Shown here: positions 40,028-49,081 of the stretch, one piece after another | Layout: every line of letters starts with the position of its first letter | How positions within the stretch are numbered: the stretch's first letter is position 1 | Origin: Pelomonas sp966111775 | GTDB taxonomy: Bacteria; Pseudomonadota; Gammaproteobacteria; Burkholderiales; Burkholderiaceae_C | Direction of reading: 5' to 3' | Assembly (NCBI GenBank): GCA_966111775.1 | Contig: CBHWBD010000005.1 | Coordinates: 3,114-67,113 of the forward strand | DNA: 64,000 nt | Notes under the pieces: model-generated | Database searches by the model: none | Seen by the model: the letters and a program-made list of their open reading frames with translations, nothing else | What the model was told of the DNA's origin: nothing | Made by a program: the position numbers and the translations under genes

Positions 40028-40419
40028 CAACGACCATGGACGACTGGACCCGCATCTGTGCCCTGCAGGACATCCCCGTGCTGGGCTCGCGCCGCGTGAG
40101 CCGCCCGGTCGGCGTCGACGTGGCCTTGTTCCGCACCACCGAGGACGAAGTCTTCGCGCTGCTGGATCGCTGCCCCCACAAGGGCGGCCCGCTGAGCCAG
40201 GGCATCGTCTTCGGCAAGAACGTGGCCTGCCCGCTGCACAACTGGACCATAGGCCTCAACGACGGCTGCGCCCGCGAGCCCGATGAAGGTTGCACGCCGA
40301 GCTTCCGGGTGAAGCTGGATGGGGGCGAGGTGTTTCTTCTGCAAGCAGAACTCGACACGCTGGCCCTGGACCTCCCGGCCCCCGTGGCAGGCCCAAAGAT
40401 TCCGATAGCGGTGGCGTAA
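40024..40419 (+). CDS. nirD: Nitrite reductase small subunit NirD
   Basis: A 131-residue Rieske-like protein from ATG 40024 (overlapping the previous stop as ATGA); ATG 40036 is an alternative. It keeps the full 2Fe-2S ligand set, CPHKGGPLSQG and CPLHNW, unlike E. coli NirD, which has lost it. The C-terminus FRVKLDGGEVFLL is typical. It is the small subunit of NADH-nitrite reductase with NirB. Confidence 0.93.
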   Translation: MTTTMDDWTRICALQDIPVLGSRRVSRPVGVDVALFRTTEDEVFALLDRCPHKGGPLSQGIVFGKNVACPLHNWTIGLNDGCAREPDEGCTPSFRVKLDGGEVFLLQAELDTLALDLPAPVAGPKIPIAVA

Positions 40420-40449
40420 GAGGCTGAGACCCGCCCGCCTGAGAAGAAC

Positions 40450-43212
40450 ATGAACGAGACAAAGTCCACCTGCCCGTATTGCGGCGTCGGCTGCGGAGTC
40501 ATCATCGAACACGATGACACCCAGATCACCGGCGTGCGCGGCGACCCGGATCACCCGGCCAACTTCGGGCGCCTCTGCACCAAGGGCACCAATCTGCACC
40601 TGACGGCCACGCCGGTCGTCATCCAGCACCAGCGCCTGCGCGAACCGCAGAAACGCGCCGCGCGGGGCGTCCAGCCCGAGGTCATGGCCTGGGACCAGGC
40701 CAATCGCGAGATCGCCGACAAGCTACTCGCCATCCGCGCCGCGCACGGCCCCGAAGCCATAGCCATCTACATCTCCGGCCAGCTGCTGACCGAGGACTAT
40801 CACGCCTTCAACAAGCTGGCCCGCGCGGTCATCGGCACGCCCCACATCGATTCCAACTCGCGGCTGTGCATGAGCTCGGCCGTCGTCGGCTACAAGCAGG
40901 CCCTGGGCGCCGACGCCCCGCCCTGCAGCTACGAGGACATCGAGCTGGCCGACTGCGTGCTGATCAGCGGCGCCAACCCGGCCTGGGCCCATCCCATCCT
41001 GTTCCGTCGCCTGGAAGCGGCGAAGAACAACAAGCCGGGCCACAAACTCATCGTCATCGACCCGCGCAAGACCGAGACGGCCGAGCTCGCCGACCTGCAC
41101 CTTCAGATCCGCCCCGGCACCGATGTGGCGCTGTGCCACGGTCTGCTGCATGCGGTCATCTGGCAGGGCTGGACGGCCGGCGACTTCATCGCGCAGTCCA
41201 CCGAAGGCTTCGACGCGCTGAAGGAGCTGGTGCGCGACTGGGCACCGTCGCGCGCCGCCCAGGTCTGCGGCGTGAAGGAGGCCGACATCTGGCAGGCGGC
41301 CGAGTGGTTCGCAACCTCGCCGTCAGCCCTCAGCCTCTATTGCCAAGGCCTCAATCAGAGCAGCAGCGGCACGGCCAAGAACACGGCCCTCATCAACCTG
41401 CACCTGGCCACCGGCCAGATCGGCAAGCCGGGTGCCGGGCCCTTTTCGCTGACCGGCCAGCCCAATGCCATGGGCGGCCGCGAAAGCGGCGGCATGGCCA
41501 CCCTGCTGCCCGGTCATCGCGACCCGGGCAAGGCCGAGGACTGGGCCGAGATCGAAGCGTTGTGGGGTGTGCCCGGCCTGCCGGCCAAGCGCGGCCACAC
41601 CGCCGTCGAGATGTTCGAAGCCGCCGCCCGCGGCGAGATCAAGGCGCTGTGGATTGCCTGCACCAACCCCGCCCAATCCATGCCCGACCAGGCCACCGTG
41701 CGCAAGGCGCTGGAGCGCTGCGAGCTGGTCATCCTGCAGGAAGCCTTTGCCCACACGGCCACGGCCAGATATGCGGACTATCTGCTGCCCGCCGCCACCT
41801 GGGGCGAGAAGGAAGGCACGGTCACCAACAGCGAGCGCCGCATCAGCCGCGTGCGTCCGGCCGTGCCGGCCGCGGGCGAGGCGCGGGCCGATTGGCGCAT
41901 CGCGCGTGACATTGCCGCGCTGATCGACGCCGGCCTGGGTCGCGCACCGCGCATCGCCGCCGACAGCCCCGAGGACCTCTGGCTCGAGCACCGCGAAGCC
42001 ACCCGCGGCCGCGACCTCGACATCACCGGCCTGTCCTGGATCACGCTGGACACCGAAGGCCCGCAGCAGTGGCCCTTCGTCACCGGTTCGACACCACGCC
42101 TCTACACCGACGGCCGCTTCGCCACCGCCGACGGTCGCGCCCGCTTCATCACCAAGCCCTATGCGGCCACCGCCGAAGCGGCCAGCCCCAAGCGTCCCTT
42201 TGCCTTGACCACCGGCCGCATGCGCGACCAGTGGCATGGCATGAGCCGCAGCGGCAGCGTGCCGCGCCTGTTCGCCCACGAGGGCAAGCCGCTGGTGCGC
42301 GTGAACCCCAGCGACGCCGCCCGCCGCAAGCTGGCCGAGGGCGAGCTGGTGCATGTGCGCTCCAAGCGCGGCGAGGTCGTGCTGCCGCTCAAGCTGGATG
42401 AGAACGTGCCGCCGGCCGGCGCCGACATTGCCATGCACTGGGGCGACGAATTCATCGGCGCCCAGCTCGGCATCAATGCAGTGACGCAAGCTGCCTTCTG
42501 CCCCGACTCCAAGCAGCCCGAGCTGAAGTTCAGCGCCGTCGCCATCGAGCCGGCCGATCTGCCCTGGCGTTTGAGCGCCTGCGCCTGGGTCGCCCCCGAG
42601 GACGGCCCGCGCCTGCGCGAGCAGCTGCGCGCGCTGATGCCGCGCTTCGGCTATGCGCATTGCCTGCCCGAGCCCGCGAGATCAGATCACGGCGAGCAGG
42701 TCGGCTGGGCCTTCGAGGCCGCCTGCGCCGAGGCGCCCTCTCCCGAACTGGTCGACGAACTCGCCGCCGTGCTGGGCCTGAACAGCCCCGCCGTGCTGCG
42801 CTACGCCGATGCCCAGCGCGGCCGGCTGCGCTTGCTCAATCTCGACAAGGATTTCGACGGTTGCGACCTGCAGGCCGCGCCGCTGCAGGCCCTGCTGCGC
42901 GTTGGCCAGCATGACGAAGGCGCCTGGCTGGTGGACTTGTGGCGCGAGCGCACGGCGGCGAGCACCGTCGGCCGCTGGCTGCTGTCGCCGGGCGCGCCGC
43001 CCACCAACACGGCGGCCGCCAGCCCCCAGGTCTGCAACTGCTTCGACGTGCGCGAAGACATCATCCGCTTCACGCTGGCCCGCTGCAGCGGCAGCCCCGC
43101 CGAACGCCTGTCCCAATTGCAGGCCGAGAAGAAATGCGGCACCCAATGCGGCTCCTGCCTGCCGACGCTGCGCCGCCTGGTCGCCACCACTCCCGAAGAG
43201 GTCCCCGCATGA
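40450..43212 (+). CDS. nasA: Assimilatory nitrate reductase catalytic subunit NasA
   Basis: A 920-residue molybdopterin oxidoreductase that reduces nitrate to nitrite in the cytosol. The N-terminus has the 4Fe-4S set CPYCGVGCGV...GRLCTKG. The bis-MGD domains show DSNSRLCMSSAVVGYKQALG, SGANPAWAHPILFRR, FSLTGQPNAMGGRESGGMA and TTGRMRDQWHGMSRSG. The C-terminus adds a BFD-like [2Fe-2S] domain (QVCNCFDVREDIIRFTL...CGTQCGSC), the route for electrons from a reductase or ferredoxin. The stop overlaps the cobA start (ATGA). No Tat signal is present, in line with assimilatory rather than periplasmic use. Confidence 0.95.
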   Translation: MNETKSTCPYCGVGCGVIIEHDDTQITGVRGDPDHPANFGRLCTKGTNLHLTATPVVIQHQRLREPQKRAARGVQPEVMAWDQANREIADKLLAIRAAHGPEAIAIYISGQLLTEDYHAFNKLARAVIGTPHIDSNSRLCMSSAVVGYKQALGADAPPCSYEDIELADCVLISGANPAWAHPILFRRLEAAKNNKPGHKLIVIDPRKTETAELADLHLQIRPGTDVALCHGLLHAVIWQGWTAGDFIAQSTEGFDALKELVRDWAPSRAAQVCGVKEADIWQAAEWFATSPSALSLYCQGLNQSSSGTAKNTALINLHLATGQIGKPGAGPFSLTGQPNAMGGRESGGMATLLPGHRDPGKAEDWAEIEALWGVPGLPAKRGHTAVEMFEAAARGEIKALWIACTNPAQSMPDQATVRKALERCELVILQEAFAHTATARYADYLLPAATWGEKEGTVTNSERRISRVRPAVPAAGEARADWRIARDIAALIDAGLGRAPRIAADSPEDLWLEHREATRGRDLDITGLSWITLDTEGPQQWPFVTGSTPRLYTDGRFATADGRARFITKPYAATAEAASPKRPFALTTGRMRDQWHGMSRSGSVPRLFAHEGKPLVRVNPSDAARRKLAEGELVHVRSKRGEVVLPLKLDENVPPAGADIAMHWGDEFIGAQLGINAVTQAAFCPDSKQPELKFSAVAIEPADLPWRLSACAWVAPEDGPRLREQLRALMPRFGYAHCLPEPARSDHGEQVGWAFEAACAEAPSPELVDELAAVLGLNSPAVLRYADAQRGRLRLLNLDKDFDGCDLQAAPLQALLRVGQHDEGAWLVDLWRERTAASTVGRWLLSPGAPPTNTAAASPQVCNCFDVREDIIRFTLARCSGSPAERLSQLQAEKKCGTQCGSCLPTLRRLVATTPEEVPA

Positions 43213-43964
43213 GCAGTACCCACACCGTCTCTCTCGTCGGCGCCGGCCCCGGCGACCCGGAGCTGCTGACCGTCCGCGCGCTCAAGCGCATCGAAGCGGC
43301 CGATGTCGTGCTGGCCGACGACCTCATCGACCCGCGCGTGCTGTCCCTCGTCCAGGGCCGCCTGCTGCGCGTCGGCAAGCGCGGCGGCTGCATCAGCACC
43401 GACCAGCACTTCATCCACGCACTGATGATCCGCGAAGCCAAGGCCGGCCATCGCGTCGTGCGCCTCAAGGGCGGCGACCCCTTCGTCTTCGGCCGCGGCG
43501 GCGAGGAGGTCGATGCGCTGCGCGAGGCTGGCCTCGACGTGGAAGTGGTGTCAGGCCTCACCAGCGGCATCGCCGGCCCGGCGGCCGTCGGCATCCCGGT
43601 GACGGACCGCCGTGCCTCGCCCGGCGTCATCCTCGTCACCGGCCATCCCGGCGAAGGCCGCGCCGAACCCGACTGGGCGGCCCTGGCCCGCACGGGTCTC
43701 ACGCTGGTCATCTACATGGGTGTGGCCCGCGCGGCAGACATCACGGCCAAGTTGCTGGGTGCGGGCTTGCAGGCCAATCTGCCCGCCGCCATCGTCAGTG
43801 CCGCGCATACGGCGCAGCAACGTCATGCCGTGACCACGCTGAGTGGCCTGCCCGATTGCATTGCCCGCGAAGGCCTGAAGAGCCCGGCTCTATTGGTGAT
43901 CGGCGAGGTCGCCGCGCACGCGGCGCTCGATGCCGTTCAGCATCGCGAGTACAACGTCGGTTGA
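43209..43964 (+). CDS. cobA: Uroporphyrinogen-III C-methyltransferase
   Basis: A 251-residue SAM-dependent methyltransferase making precorrin-2, the precursor of siroheme for NirB (and of cobalamin). Motifs: VSLVGAGPGDPELLTVRALK at the start, DVVLADDLID, the VVRLKGGDPFVFGRGGEE signature, VVSGLTSGIAGPAAVGIPVT and VIYMGVARA. It lacks the CysG dehydrogenase/ferrochelatase part and ends with a slightly extended tail. Its place directly after nasA with a 4-nt overlap links cofactor supply to the nitrate/nitrite reductases. Confidence 0.95.
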   Translation: MSSTHTVSLVGAGPGDPELLTVRALKRIEAADVVLADDLIDPRVLSLVQGRLLRVGKRGGCISTDQHFIHALMIREAKAGHRVVRLKGGDPFVFGRGGEEVDALREAGLDVEVVSGLTSGIAGPAAVGIPVTDRRASPGVILVTGHPGEGRAEPDWAALARTGLTLVIYMGVARAADITAKLLGAGLQANLPAAIVSAAHTAQQRHAVTTLSGLPDCIAREGLKSPALLVIGEVAAHAALDAVQHREYNVG

Positions 43965-43998
43965 GGCTTGACGCGGCAACTGCTCGCCTCGCGGGCGT

Positions 43999-44271
43999 TC
44001 ATTGAAGCCCGGGGCAGCACGCGCTGGACTGCTTGAGCATGGACAGATAGCGCCCGACCGCGTTCGCATCGGGGCCCACCATGCGCACCATGAATTCGAG
44101 CTGTGCTTCGGGCACATCGAGGATGCAGGCCCAGAATGGCAGGTCGTCGACGAGAGGGCCTTGATCGGACTTGTTGGCAGCCTGCTTCATGGCAGGAGAC
44201 TCTAGAAAGTCTCGCAGCGCAGGGATGCGGGGAGTTCTGGACGCCCCACGCAGGGCGATTTCGTTCATCAC
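43999..44271 (-). CDS. Small DUF3606-like protein
   Basis: A 90-residue frame whose core (residues 35-82: DDLPFWACILDVPEAQLEFM...VGPDANAVGRYLSML) resembles DUF3606, small proteins with a W...L-x-V-x-x-x-x-L...VG-x-x-x-x-A-V-x-x-x-L pattern. That family is usually about 60 residues, so the true start may be the ATG at 44190 (MKQAANKSDQGPLVDD). Neither start has a good ribosome site. It is convergent with cobA. Function unknown. Confidence 0.55.
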   Translation of the reverse strand: MMNEIALRGASRTPRIPALRDFLESPAMKQAANKSDQGPLVDDLPFWACILDVPEAQLEFMVRMVGPDANAVGRYLSMLKQSSACCPGLQ

Positions 44272-44337
44272 GTGCAGCCATGCCGGCGGACACGGCGCTC
44301 GCCACGCAGTCGGGGCGCCACGACATCGCCTCGCCTG

Positions 44338-44829
44338 CTAGTTGCCACATCTCCCCATGCCGTTGAGATGAAGGCTCAACTCGGCGAGTCTGGATGCGCT
44401 CTGTTCGTTCGCACAGACATTGAACAAGTACATGTAGTTCTCCCCCTCTCTCAAGACGATTCGCATGCGGCTGCTGCAAGCCGCGGCCATATAGGCCCCC
44501 CAACTGCGCTGGCTCTCCTCAAGCGCATCCCGATAGGGTGGGTTGCCGCATTTCATCAGCGAGTGGTAGAGCTCGGCAATGCGCTGCCGCAGCTGCCGCC
44601 CCTCCACCTCGGCGCGATCGAACTCATCGCAGGCCTTGCTGCCGTATTGGGATTCGCAATCGGCTCGTGCCGCCGCTTTGCGCTTGGCCTCCAGCTCGGC
44701 CAGGCAAGGCTGCGGGTTCTCCAGTTTCCGGCAAGCCATCTCTTCCGCGCTCATGAACGGCGGTGGCATCGCGGGTGCAGAAACGCTGAAGACCGGGAGG
44801 AGAATGCCTACGGCCCAGAACTTGCGCAT
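44338..44829 (-). CDS. Secreted LprI-like (DUF1311) protein
   Basis: A 163-residue protein with a signal peptide (MRKFWAVGILLPVFSVSAPA). The mature part has six or more cysteines (EMACRKLENPQPC, RADCESQ, KACDEF, KCGNP, AACSSR, NVCANE) and a region, LRQRIAELYHSLMKC...LEESQRSWGAYMAAAC, similar to the LprI/DUF1311 pattern of helical, disulfide-linked periplasmic proteins (some inhibit lysozyme). The match is partial. It stands alone between the DUF3606-like gene and the chemoreceptor. Confidence 0.6.
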   Translation of the reverse strand: MRKFWAVGILLPVFSVSAPAMPPPFMSAEEMACRKLENPQPCLAELEAKRKAAARADCESQYGSKACDEFDRAEVEGRQLRQRIAELYHSLMKCGNPPYRDALEESQRSWGAYMAAACSSRMRIVLREGENYMYLFNVCANEQSASRLAELSLHLNGMGRCGN

Positions 44830-44899
44830 GTGGCACCTGACGAATGAAACGGGCGCGCCCGTCCTGACACCGCAGTTGCCGGCGTGAAGGTCAAGGCCT

Positions 44900-46450
44900 T
44901 CAGTTCAGCTTGAAGCTGCTCACCAGTCCCGCCAGCCTTACCGCCTGTTCCTTCAGCGACTGAGCCGCCGCCGCGGACTCTTCCACCAACGCGGCGTTCT
45001 GCTGGGTCATCTGGTCCAGCTCGGTCACGGTGCCGTTGACCTGGGCAATGCCCTGACTCTGCTCGACGGCCGCGGCGCTGATCTCGCCAATGATGTCGGT
45101 CACGCGCTGCACCGAGCCGACGATGTCGGTCATGGTCGTGCCGGCGTCGTTGACCAGATGGGTGCCGGCCTCGACGCGCTCGACGCTGGCGCCGATCAGC
45201 GCCTTGATCTCGCGCGCCGCTTCGGCACTGCGCTGGGCCAGCGAACGCACCTCGCCGGCCACGACCGCGAAGCCGCGGCCCTGCTCGCCGGCACGCGCCG
45301 CTTCCACGGCGGCATTCAGCGCCAGGATATTGGTCTGGAAGGCAATGCCATCGATGGTGCCAATGATGTCGGCGATCTTGCGGCTGGCGTTGTTGATCTC
45401 GCCCATGGTGCTGACGACGCGCGACACCACCTCGCCGCCACGGCCGGCCGTCTCGGCGGCAGCACCGGCGAGCTGCTTGGCCGTCATGGCCGAGTCGGCG
45501 CTCTGGCTGACGGTGCCGGTCAGCTGGGTCATGGAGCTGGAGGCCTGCTGCAGATTGGAGGCCGTCTGCTCGGTGCGCTGCGACAGGTCCATGTTGCCGG
45601 TGGCCACCTCGGCCGACGCGACCTGGATGCTCTCGGCCGACTCGCGCACCTGGCCGACGATCTCGGACAGCGACTGCTGCATGGCGGCCAGGGCCTGCAT
45701 CATCTCGGCGGATTCGTCGGTGCCACGGGCCTCGGGCGCGCGCGACAGGTCGCCGTCGGCCATGCGCTCGGCGAAGCGCTTGGCCGCCACCAGCGGACCG
45801 ATGATGGAGCGGGAGATGAACACCGCCAGTGCACCGCCGATGACGATGCAGACGATGAAGGTGACGATGAAGACGCCGAAGATCTTGCTGACCCCGCTAT
45901 CCACCTGGGTGAAGACCTCATCGCCGCGCTTCTTCAGATCGCCCTCGATGCCATTGAGCATGGCCAGGGCGGGGTCATACGCGGCATCGGCAGCCTTGAT
46001 GTCCTCGAAGGCAGCCTGGGCGTCGGGGTAGCTGTCGGCCAGGATCTTGTCGGCCACCGGCTTGACGGCCTTGCGGTAGTCGGCCATCAGGGCACGGAAC
46101 TTGACCAGGGCATCCTTGCCCTTCTGCTCGGTGGAAATGGCACCGAAGTCGTCCATGGCCTTGTCCAGGCTCACCTGGGCGGCGTCCCACTCCTTCTTGG
46201 CCCGAGCCATGCCTTCCTTGTTGAAGATGGAGGCCACCAGCGTGGATGTGGCCGCCTTGCTCTGCAGCAGCTGGCTGCGGGCCGACATGGTGATGTTGGA
46301 GGCCGGGATCAGCTTCTGCGTGATGCCCTGGATGGCCTTCTGCGACACATCCAGTCCATACCCCCCGACCGCCACCAGCAGCGCCGTCATCGCCAGGATG
46401 ATGCCGAAGGCCAGCCAGAGGCGGGCTTGGATGCGCAGACGTCGCAGCAT
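44900..46450 (-). CDS. Methyl-accepting chemotaxis protein
   Basis: A 516-residue chemoreceptor. ATG 46450 has GGAG upstream; the frame opens further but that part is not typical. The first helix (LWLAFGIILAMTALLVAVGG) is followed by a four-helix-bundle ligand domain of about 150 residues, a second helix (FGVFIVTFIVCIVIGGALAVF), HAMP, and the signalling domain with the conserved hairpin IDGIAFQTNILALNAAVEAA and AGEQGRGFAVVAGEVRSLAQ. Methylation-site helices are Ala/Gln-rich as usual. Ligand unknown. No che genes are nearby, so it feeds an array encoded elsewhere. Confidence 0.95.
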   Translation of the reverse strand: MLRRLRIQARLWLAFGIILAMTALLVAVGGYGLDVSQKAIQGITQKLIPASNITMSARSQLLQSKAATSTLVASIFNKEGMARAKKEWDAAQVSLDKAMDDFGAISTEQKGKDALVKFRALMADYRKAVKPVADKILADSYPDAQAAFEDIKAADAAYDPALAMLNGIEGDLKKRGDEVFTQVDSGVSKIFGVFIVTFIVCIVIGGALAVFISRSIIGPLVAAKRFAERMADGDLSRAPEARGTDESAEMMQALAAMQQSLSEIVGQVRESAESIQVASAEVATGNMDLSQRTEQTASNLQQASSSMTQLTGTVSQSADSAMTAKQLAGAAAETAGRGGEVVSRVVSTMGEINNASRKIADIIGTIDGIAFQTNILALNAAVEAARAGEQGRGFAVVAGEVRSLAQRSAEAAREIKALIGASVERVEAGTHLVNDAGTTMTDIVGSVQRVTDIIGEISAAAVEQSQGIAQVNGTVTELDQMTQQNAALVEESAAAAQSLKEQAVRLAGLVSSFKLN

Positions 46451-46578
46451 GGAGGTTCTCCGGTGGAAGGGGCGATCAGAAGTAGCCGCTGATTGAAGCA
46501 GAAACCCGCACAGGCGGATACAAATGCGCTGGTAGGCTCGCGCCATTCGTCACGTCTTTGGTCACGCCACGACCCACC

Positions 46579-47343
46579 ATGAGCTTTCTGGCTATCGACA
46601 TTGGCAACACAAGACTGAAATGGGCCGTCTACGAGGACGACGCCCCGCCCGGCAGCCAGCCGCTGCAGCATGGCGCCGTGTTCCTGGAGAACATCGACCG
46701 GCTGGCCGACGACGACTGGCAAGGCCTGGCCCCGCCGACGCGCATCCTTGGCAGCAATGTCGCCGGTGATGCCGTGCGCCGTCGCGTCGAGGAGCAGATG
46801 GAGCACTGGGATCTCAGCGCCCGCTGGGTCGTGCCGGCGTCAGAGGCGGCCGGCGTCAAGAACGGCTATGACCACCCGACGCGCCTGGGCGCGGACCGCT
46901 GGGTCGCCGTCATCGGTGCCCATGCCCATGCCAGGAAGCGCGGCTTCGACGGCCCGGTGCTGACCGTCATGGTCGGCACGGCGGTGACGGTGGACGCGCT
47001 GTCGGCCGGCGCCGAATTTCTCGGCGGCCTCATCCTGCCCGGCCACGGCATCATGCTGCGCGCTCTCGAAGGCGGCACGGCCGGCCTGCGCGTACCCACC
47101 GGCGAGGTGCGCGACTTCCCCACCAACACCAGCGACGCGCTGACCACGGGTGGCACCTTCGCGATCACCGGCGCCATCGAACGCATGTTCCGCCTGCTGA
47201 CCAAGCGCGAGGGCCGCGAGCCCCTGCTGCTGATGACGGGTGGTGCCGGCTGGAAAGTGGCCCCGGCGCTGGACGCGCCCCATGAACTCGTCGAAGGCCT
47301 GATCTTCGACGGCCTGCTGGCCATCAATTCGGTGCGGAGCTGA
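46579..47343 (+). CDS. coaX: Type III pantothenate kinase
   Basis: A 254-residue CoaX, the first enzyme of coenzyme A synthesis. The ASKHA-fold motifs are DIGNTRLKWAVY (phosphate 1), LGADRWVAVIGA (substrate Asp-Arg), VGTAVTVDAL (phosphate 2) and GGLILPGHGIMLRAL. ATG 46579 (MSFLAIDIGNT) is the natural start; a GTG-type extension of seven codons is open but adds no conserved residues. It is divergent from the chemoreceptor gene, with 128 bp between. Confidence 0.95.
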   Translation: MSFLAIDIGNTRLKWAVYEDDAPPGSQPLQHGAVFLENIDRLADDDWQGLAPPTRILGSNVAGDAVRRRVEEQMEHWDLSARWVVPASEAAGVKNGYDHPTRLGADRWVAVIGAHAHARKRGFDGPVLTVMVGTAVTVDALSAGAEFLGGLILPGHGIMLRALEGGTAGLRVPTGEVRDFPTNTSDALTTGGTFAITGAIERMFRLLTKREGREPLLLMTGGAGWKVAPALDAPHELVEGLIFDGLLAINSVRS

Positions 47344-47533
47344 CGAGGTCGAGGAGATCGGGCGCAGGACCGCCGCAACTTCGGCCGAGCGCGACGGCGC
47401 GGCCTCGCGTCGCGCCGGCGTCCGATGAACACGCACGCCGGCCCACTCACCACTTTTGAGGATGGCACTCCAGGCCGCCCCCGGCATCGTGCTCCCTCGC
47501 CGGGGGAGCTCAACCGCGATGGGGACAAATACG

Positions 47534-47568
47534 AAAAGGCCGCCTCCCGCTGTGGGTGAGGCGGCTTG
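47534..47568 (-). terminator. Rho-independent terminator for the gene at 47584-48024
   Basis: On the minus strand GCCGCCTC pairs with GAGGCGGC around a 10- to 11-base loop and is followed by CTTTTCGT, a standard stem plus T-run. It begins 16 nt after the stop of the unknown gene, which supports that gene being transcribed. The rest of 47344-47583 contains a CCCCGGC...GCCGGGG stem near 47480-47506 without a T-run. Confidence 0.75.
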
Positions 47569-47583
47569 ACAGCATGCAGTTGA

Positions 47584-48024
47584 TCAGGAGCCGTCGGAAA
47601 AATGGGACAGCAGCGTGCAGGCTATCGCGTCGCCCACCCATGCCCTGCCCTCGTCGCTGGCCAGCCAGTTGACGGCGGCGTCATAGTTGCCATCGATGGG
47701 ATGACATGCGAAGTATTTGCCGGTGGCTTCTTGAGTGAATTCGGCAAGGCAACTGTCCAGCCGCCAACCCGTGCTGCCGGGCGGAGTCGGCGGCGATGTC
47801 AGGACGGCCGTTCTCGTACCAACAGGCGCAGGCTTCGGGCAGGGCGCACAGGTGGCACGGACCGCAAGAACATCGCGCGGGGGCGGCGGTGCCGGTGGCA
47901 GAACCCCGCCGCTGATGGCGAAGTCCGGTTGTGGCGTGTCGTACCACTCAGCGGCGTCGCAGGTGATCGTCCCCGGTTTTGCCTCTGACACCTTGACCCA
48001 CACGTATCGATGAAGCGTCGTCAC
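47584..48024 (-). CDS. Unknown 146-residue protein with Pro-rich centre
   Basis: A GTG start supported by AAGGAGG 5 nt upstream, and a terminator just after the stop, make this a real gene. The product starts TTLHRYVWVKVSEAKPGTI, has a Pro-rich middle (GGVLPPAPPPPRD) and ends with FACHPIDGNYDAAVNWLASD. Five cysteines are present, including CAPCP. No signal peptide or membrane helix is seen. I recognise no family. It is divergent from the lipoprotein gene at 48086. Confidence 0.6.
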   Translation of the reverse strand: MTTLHRYVWVKVSEAKPGTITCDAAEWYDTPQPDFAISGGVLPPAPPPPRDVLAVRATCAPCPKPAPVGTRTAVLTSPPTPPGSTGWRLDSCLAEFTQEATGKYFACHPIDGNYDAAVNWLASDEGRAWVGDAIACTLLSHFSDGS

Positions 48025-48085
48025 ATTGCCCTCCTTGGCGGTAGATTGCGTTACCGACGGTAACGCTCGCAGAGGATAGTCAGCC

Positions 48086-49081
48086 GTGTTTGATTTGCCT
48101 ATTGGCCGTTTAGCTCAAGCCATAGGGATAAGCCTGGTCGCCCTCCTGGTGGCCTGCAAGCCCGCCAAGGAAGCGGATCGCGCACCTGCCGCCGTCGAAG
48201 TGGTGTTTCTGACCCGCGGCGACGCAGCGAAGGACAGCTATTTCCAGCGCTTCTCCGCAGCGCTGAAGAAGCTGTATCTGCGCGCACCGGACCAAGTCCG
48301 TGTCGTCGCACTGAGCATGCCCGCTGACCCGGCCGACATCCCTGCCGCCCTGCAACGCGCCGCGGCACGTCAGCCCATGCTGTTCGTCGCCCAGAACGGC
48401 ACGCTGGCCCGTCAGGTGCGTCAGGCAGCACCGCATGCCCGACTGGTGTTCTCAAGCCGCGCCGACCCAGTGGAACTCGGGTTGATCACGCATCCGGTAA
48501 CCCGGTCCGAACCGGCAACAGGACTGTCGATTCAAGACAGGCTGAACGCCAAACGTCTGGAGATGCTGCTGGACGCCTATCCGACGCTGCGCTCAGTCGC
48601 GGCACTCGGCGATGCGGAGTGGCTGGCATCACTGGCTGAAGAGCGCGCCGACATGGAGCGCGTCGCCGCGGGCCGCGGCGTGACTCTGCAGGTCCTCAGT
48701 GCCACATCCGTCGAGGCTGCCCTCGCGTTGGTGGATGTACCCGCGCATGCGAGCATCCAGGCTTGGTGCCTGCCGCGCACGACCTTGACCTTGGACGCCC
48801 GACTCGGCCAGCACATCACCGCTCTCGGAAAGCCGGTCATGGCCGCATATACACCCGACGTGTACACGTTTGCTCATCTGTCCTATGCCTACGACAGTGA
48901 CTTCGTCGCGCCGGCCTTGGCCGAATTGGTGGCCCGGGTTGCGGGGGGCGAGGCGCCGCAGGACATACCGATTCAGACACCACAGCGTTTCCAACTTGCC
49001 GTGCGCATCCCCACCGACCCCAGGTTCCCGCCGCTGAACGCCGACGTGGTGCGGCGCGCCGACCTCGTCCTGCGGCCATGA
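48086..49081 (+). CDS. Lipoprotein resembling ABC-type sugar/amino-acid binding proteins, paired with a hybrid kinase
   Basis: A 331-residue protein from a GTG start (GAGGA upstream). The signal ends in the lipobox LLVAC, so it is probably a membrane-tethered lipoprotein. The body looks like the ABC_sub_bind (type 1 periplasmic fold) family: VVFLTRGDAAKDSYFQRFSA, MLFVAQNGTLARQVRQ, LSIQDRLNAKRLEMLLDAYP. Its stop overlaps the start of the hybrid kinase (ATGA) and no permease or ATPase is nearby. It therefore probably serves as a ligand-binding sensor partner for that kinase rather than in transport (inference). Confidence 0.75.
   Translation: MFDLPIGRLAQAIGISLVALLVACKPAKEADRAPAAVEVVFLTRGDAAKDSYFQRFSAALKKLYLRAPDQVRVVALSMPADPADIPAALQRAAARQPMLFVAQNGTLARQVRQAAPHARLVFSSRADPVELGLITHPVTRSEPATGLSIQDRLNAKRLEMLLDAYPTLRSVAALGDAEWLASLAEERADMERVAAGRGVTLQVLSATSVEAALALVDVPAHASIQAWCLPRTTLTLDARLGQHITALGKPVMAAYTPDVYTFAHLSYAYDSDFVAPALAELVARVAGGEAPQDIPIQTPQRFQLAVRIPTDPRFPPLNADVVRRADLVLRP

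Noticed and set aside
40420..40449. AGGCTGAGACC...CTGAGAAGAAC before nasA as a TPP riboswitch
   Set aside because: Only about 30 nt separate nirD and nasA, far too short for a thi-box, and the remaining conserved parts are missing.
47480..47506. CCCCGGC...GCCGGGG stem after coaX as a terminator
   Set aside because: No T-run follows on either strand. It might still slow polymerase but cannot be called a Rho-independent terminator.
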